Source: Alphaproteobacteria bacterium | GTDB lineage: Bacteria > Pseudomonadota > Alphaproteobacteria > Thalassobaculales > Thalassobaculaceae | NCBI GenBank assembly: GCA_024742275.1 | Contig: JANSYS010000026.1 | Span: 1 to 54,611 of the forward strand | DNA length: 54,611 nt | Direction: 5' to 3' | In this document: piece after piece, positions 53,071 to 54,611 of the stretch | Position numbering within the stretch: position 1 is the stretch's first letter | Layout of the letters: each line of letters starts with the position of its first letter | Translations under genes and position numbers: made by a program | Notes under the pieces: generated by a model | The model's database searches: none | Seen by the model: only the letters and a program-made list of their open reading frames with translations | What the model was told of the DNA's origin: nothing

Positions 53071-54053
53071 GCGGCCTCCCGTTCGGTCCAGGCCGGGGCA
53101 TCTGTGCGGAGACCGACGCGAAGGCGGGCGGACCGTGCGCGGGGGTTACGGGCGATCTCCTCCTCCGTGGGGCCGATCGCGCGGGCGCTGGACAGGGAGA
53201 ATGTCGGCCGCGCGGTCTCGCGTCTTCCTGAGATGGCGTCGGGCGTGTGACGCGACGGGTTGGCCGTGCGTCCGGAGCGTCGCCGTAGGAACGTCTTCAC
53301 CCGCCGATCCTCCAGCGAGTGGAAGGACACGACGGCCAGGCGGCCGCCGGGAGCCAGCAGCCGTTCCGCCGCGTCGAGACCGTTGTCGAGCTCCTCCAGC
53401 TCCCGGTTCACATGGATCCTGAGAGCTTGGAAGGTACGCGTGGCGGGGTCGATCGAGCGGTCGGGCGCGGACGGCACCACCCGGCGGACGATTTCGGCGA
53501 GTTCGCCGGTCCGCCGGATGGCTGTCGTCGTCCGTGCCGAGACGATCGCTCTGGCGACGCGGCGCGCGTACCGCTCCTCGCCAAGATGGAAAATGATGTC
53601 GGCGAGCTCCTTCTCGCTCGCCTCGTTGACCACGTCGGCGGCGGTCGGTCCGCTACGGTCCATCCGCATGTCCAACGGTCCGTCGAAGCGGAAGGAGAAA
53701 CCGCGTTCCGCTTCGTCGATCTGCGGGGAGGAAACACCGAGGTCCAGGGCGACGCCGTCGACGGTATCGTGGCCGGCGGCACGGGCCAGCCGGTCCATTT
53801 CCCCGAACCTTCCGTGCAGCGGAACCAGCCGGCTGCCGCGCCCGTCGACGAACTGGTCCGCCATCGCGCGGGCGCGGGCGATCGCGTCGGGGTCGCGGTC
53901 GACCGCGAGCACCGTGCAGTCGGCGCTCTCGAGGATCGCCCGGGTGTAGCCGCCGACGCCGAAGGTTCCGTCGAGAAAACACTCGCCGGCCTTGGGGGCG
54001 AGGGCCGCCACGACCTCGTCCAGAAGAACGGAGATGTGGAGGGAGTCGGTCAT
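53067..54053 (-). CDS. rsmH: 16S rRNA (cytosine1402-N4)-methyltransferase
   Basis: 328 residues of RsmH (MraW): LDGTFGVGGYTRAILES (SAM loop), GVALDLGVSSPQIDEAERGFSFR, and FQALRIHVNRELEELDNGL, then LAVVSFHSLEDRRVKTFLR. It methylates C1402 of 16S rRNA in the P site. ATG 54051-54053 overlaps the mraZ stop by 4 bp. Confidence 0.96.
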   Translation of the reverse strand: MTDSLHISVLLDEVVAALAPKAGECFLDGTFGVGGYTRAILESADCTVLAVDRDPDAIARARAMADQFVDGRGSRLVPLHGRFGEMDRLARAAGHDTVDGVALDLGVSSPQIDEAERGFSFRFDGPLDMRMDRSGPTAADVVNEASEKELADIIFHLGEERYARRVARAIVSARTTTAIRRTGELAEIVRRVVPSAPDRSIDPATRTFQALRIHVNRELEELDNGLDAAERLLAPGGRLAVVSFHSLEDRRVKTFLRRRSGRTANPSRHTPDAISGRRETARPTFSLSSARAIGPTEEEIARNPRARSARLRVGLRTDAPAWTEREAA

Positions 54054-54517
54054 CGCCCGGCCCCGTCATGCGGTTTCACGATGCGCAGGGTCGCGCCGTT
54101 GTCGCGGGCCCTCTGGCGGGCGGCGTTGCGGTGCGCCTCGAACGCGCCCGGCTCCCACACCTGGAAGCTCTTACCGAGACCGACGAACATCGCGGTCTCG
54201 GCCATGCCGGCGAATTCGGCCAGATCCTTGGGCAGCATGATGCGGCCGTCGCCGTCGATCGTCAGGCGCACGCTGTCGGCCAGGATGGTCTGAAGGTTCT
54301 CCGCTTCCTCTGAGAACGCGTCGAGCGCGTCGATGGATTCCGCGATCTGCTCGATCCTCTCGTCCCCGCAGCCTTCGAGGCAGGGATGCTTGAAAGACGG
54401 ATACAGAATGACGCTTCCGGAGCGCTCCTGTTCGAGGGCGGCGCGGAACGTCGCAGGCACGGATACCCGCCCCTTCTTGTCGATCCTGTTCGCGAATGTG
54501 GACAGAAAAACCGCCAC
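54050..54517 (-). CDS. mraZ: Transcriptional regulator MraZ
   Basis: 155 residues of two AbrB-type repeats: FANRIDKKGRVSVPATFRAAL and LTIDGDGRIMLPKDLAEFAG, each carrying the DxxGR motif. MraZ binds repeated sites upstream of its own gene and tunes the dcw operon. GTG 54515-54517 is proposed, since GAGGG lies about 7-10 nt upstream and VFLSTF follows; the frame to 54586 adds Arg-rich residues that match no MraZ. The 94 bp upstream to the window edge should hold the promoter, but clear MraZ-type repeats are not visible. Confidence 0.93.
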   Translation of the reverse strand: MAVFLSTFANRIDKKGRVSVPATFRAALEQERSGSVILYPSFKHPCLEGCGDERIEQIAESIDALDAFSEEAENLQTILADSVRLTIDGDGRIMLPKDLAEFAGMAETAMFVGLGKSFQVWEPGAFEAHRNAARQRARDNGATLRIVKPHDGAGR

Positions 54518-54611
54518 CCGTGCCCTCGCGTGCCGGACGTACCGGCGTTGACCCCGTTCGACCTCTCGGCCTCGACCTCCTTGCACCCGTGTCCGGTTCC
54601 GAGCGTGTCCC

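Noticed and set aside
1..54611. CRISPR arrays, tRNA or rRNA genes
   Set aside because: No regularly spaced repeats of CRISPR type, no cloverleaf-like tRNA or rRNA motifs were seen on either strand.

Overview
The window is high-GC, Gram-negative, alphaproteobacterial DNA. The evidence is a complete division and cell-wall (dcw) cluster joined to lpxC, a petP-petR-like regulator pair divergent from a branched-chain aminotransferase, a DUF6356-type small protein, and CtrA-like TTAA motifs. A Rhodospirillales-like marine or soil bacterium is my best guess, from gene style only.

Layout. (1) 1-5.65 kb is accessory DNA. It holds the 3' end of an IS256-family transposase that has cut off the 5' part of a DUF3800-type gene, a trypsin-like protease, a large lipoprotein, and a strikingly AT-rich KAP-family P-loop NTPase. 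(2) 5.66-12.93 kb is the early region of a Mu-like transposable phage. The order read leftward is Ner-like, ParB-like, two tiny ORFs, an early protein, MuA, MuB, a small ORF, GemA, a DnaA-domain-IV-like protein, a small ORF and a Mor-like activator, with a divergent repressor and an operator-like region. No lysis, head or tail genes follow Mor; the convergent KAP gene starts there instead. (3) 12.96-17.7 kb has two convergent pairs. Each pair is a GNAT-fold protein of one family facing a protein with a PAS-like C-terminus. Between them lies a 505-bp repeat-rich spacer, and a DUF6356 protein and a DOPA-dioxygenase-like protein also sit there. (4) 17.7-35.7 kb is mostly chromosomal metabolic and signalling genes: an acetamidase-like enzyme, a hydrolase-like protein lacking its serine, an SDR, DUF423, PlsC, a methyltransferase-like protein, an Aer receptor split into a PAS protein and an MCP, a TIGR04372-like glycosyltransferase with an epimerase, a PDZ pseudoprotease, a 3-hydroxyisobutyrate-dehydrogenase-type enzyme, an amidohydrolase, petR/petP-like regulators, ilvE and lpxC. 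(5) 35.8-54.5 kb is the dcw cluster on the minus strand: mraZ-rsmH-ftsL-ftsI-murE-murF-mraY-murD-ftsW-murG-murC-murB-ddl-ftsQ-ftsA-ftsZ. Most neighbours overlap by 4 bp. A strong hairpin terminator lies between ftsZ and lpxC.

How the parts work together. The dcw genes make the lipid-linked peptidoglycan precursor and assemble the septum; LpxC commits to lipid A. The Mu-like early operon would carry out replicative transposition under repressor/Ner control. The most unusual parts are the Mu early module without late genes abutting an AT-rich NTPase, and the duplicated GNAT/PAS pairs, which could be an undescribed signal-synthesis and sensing module (inference).
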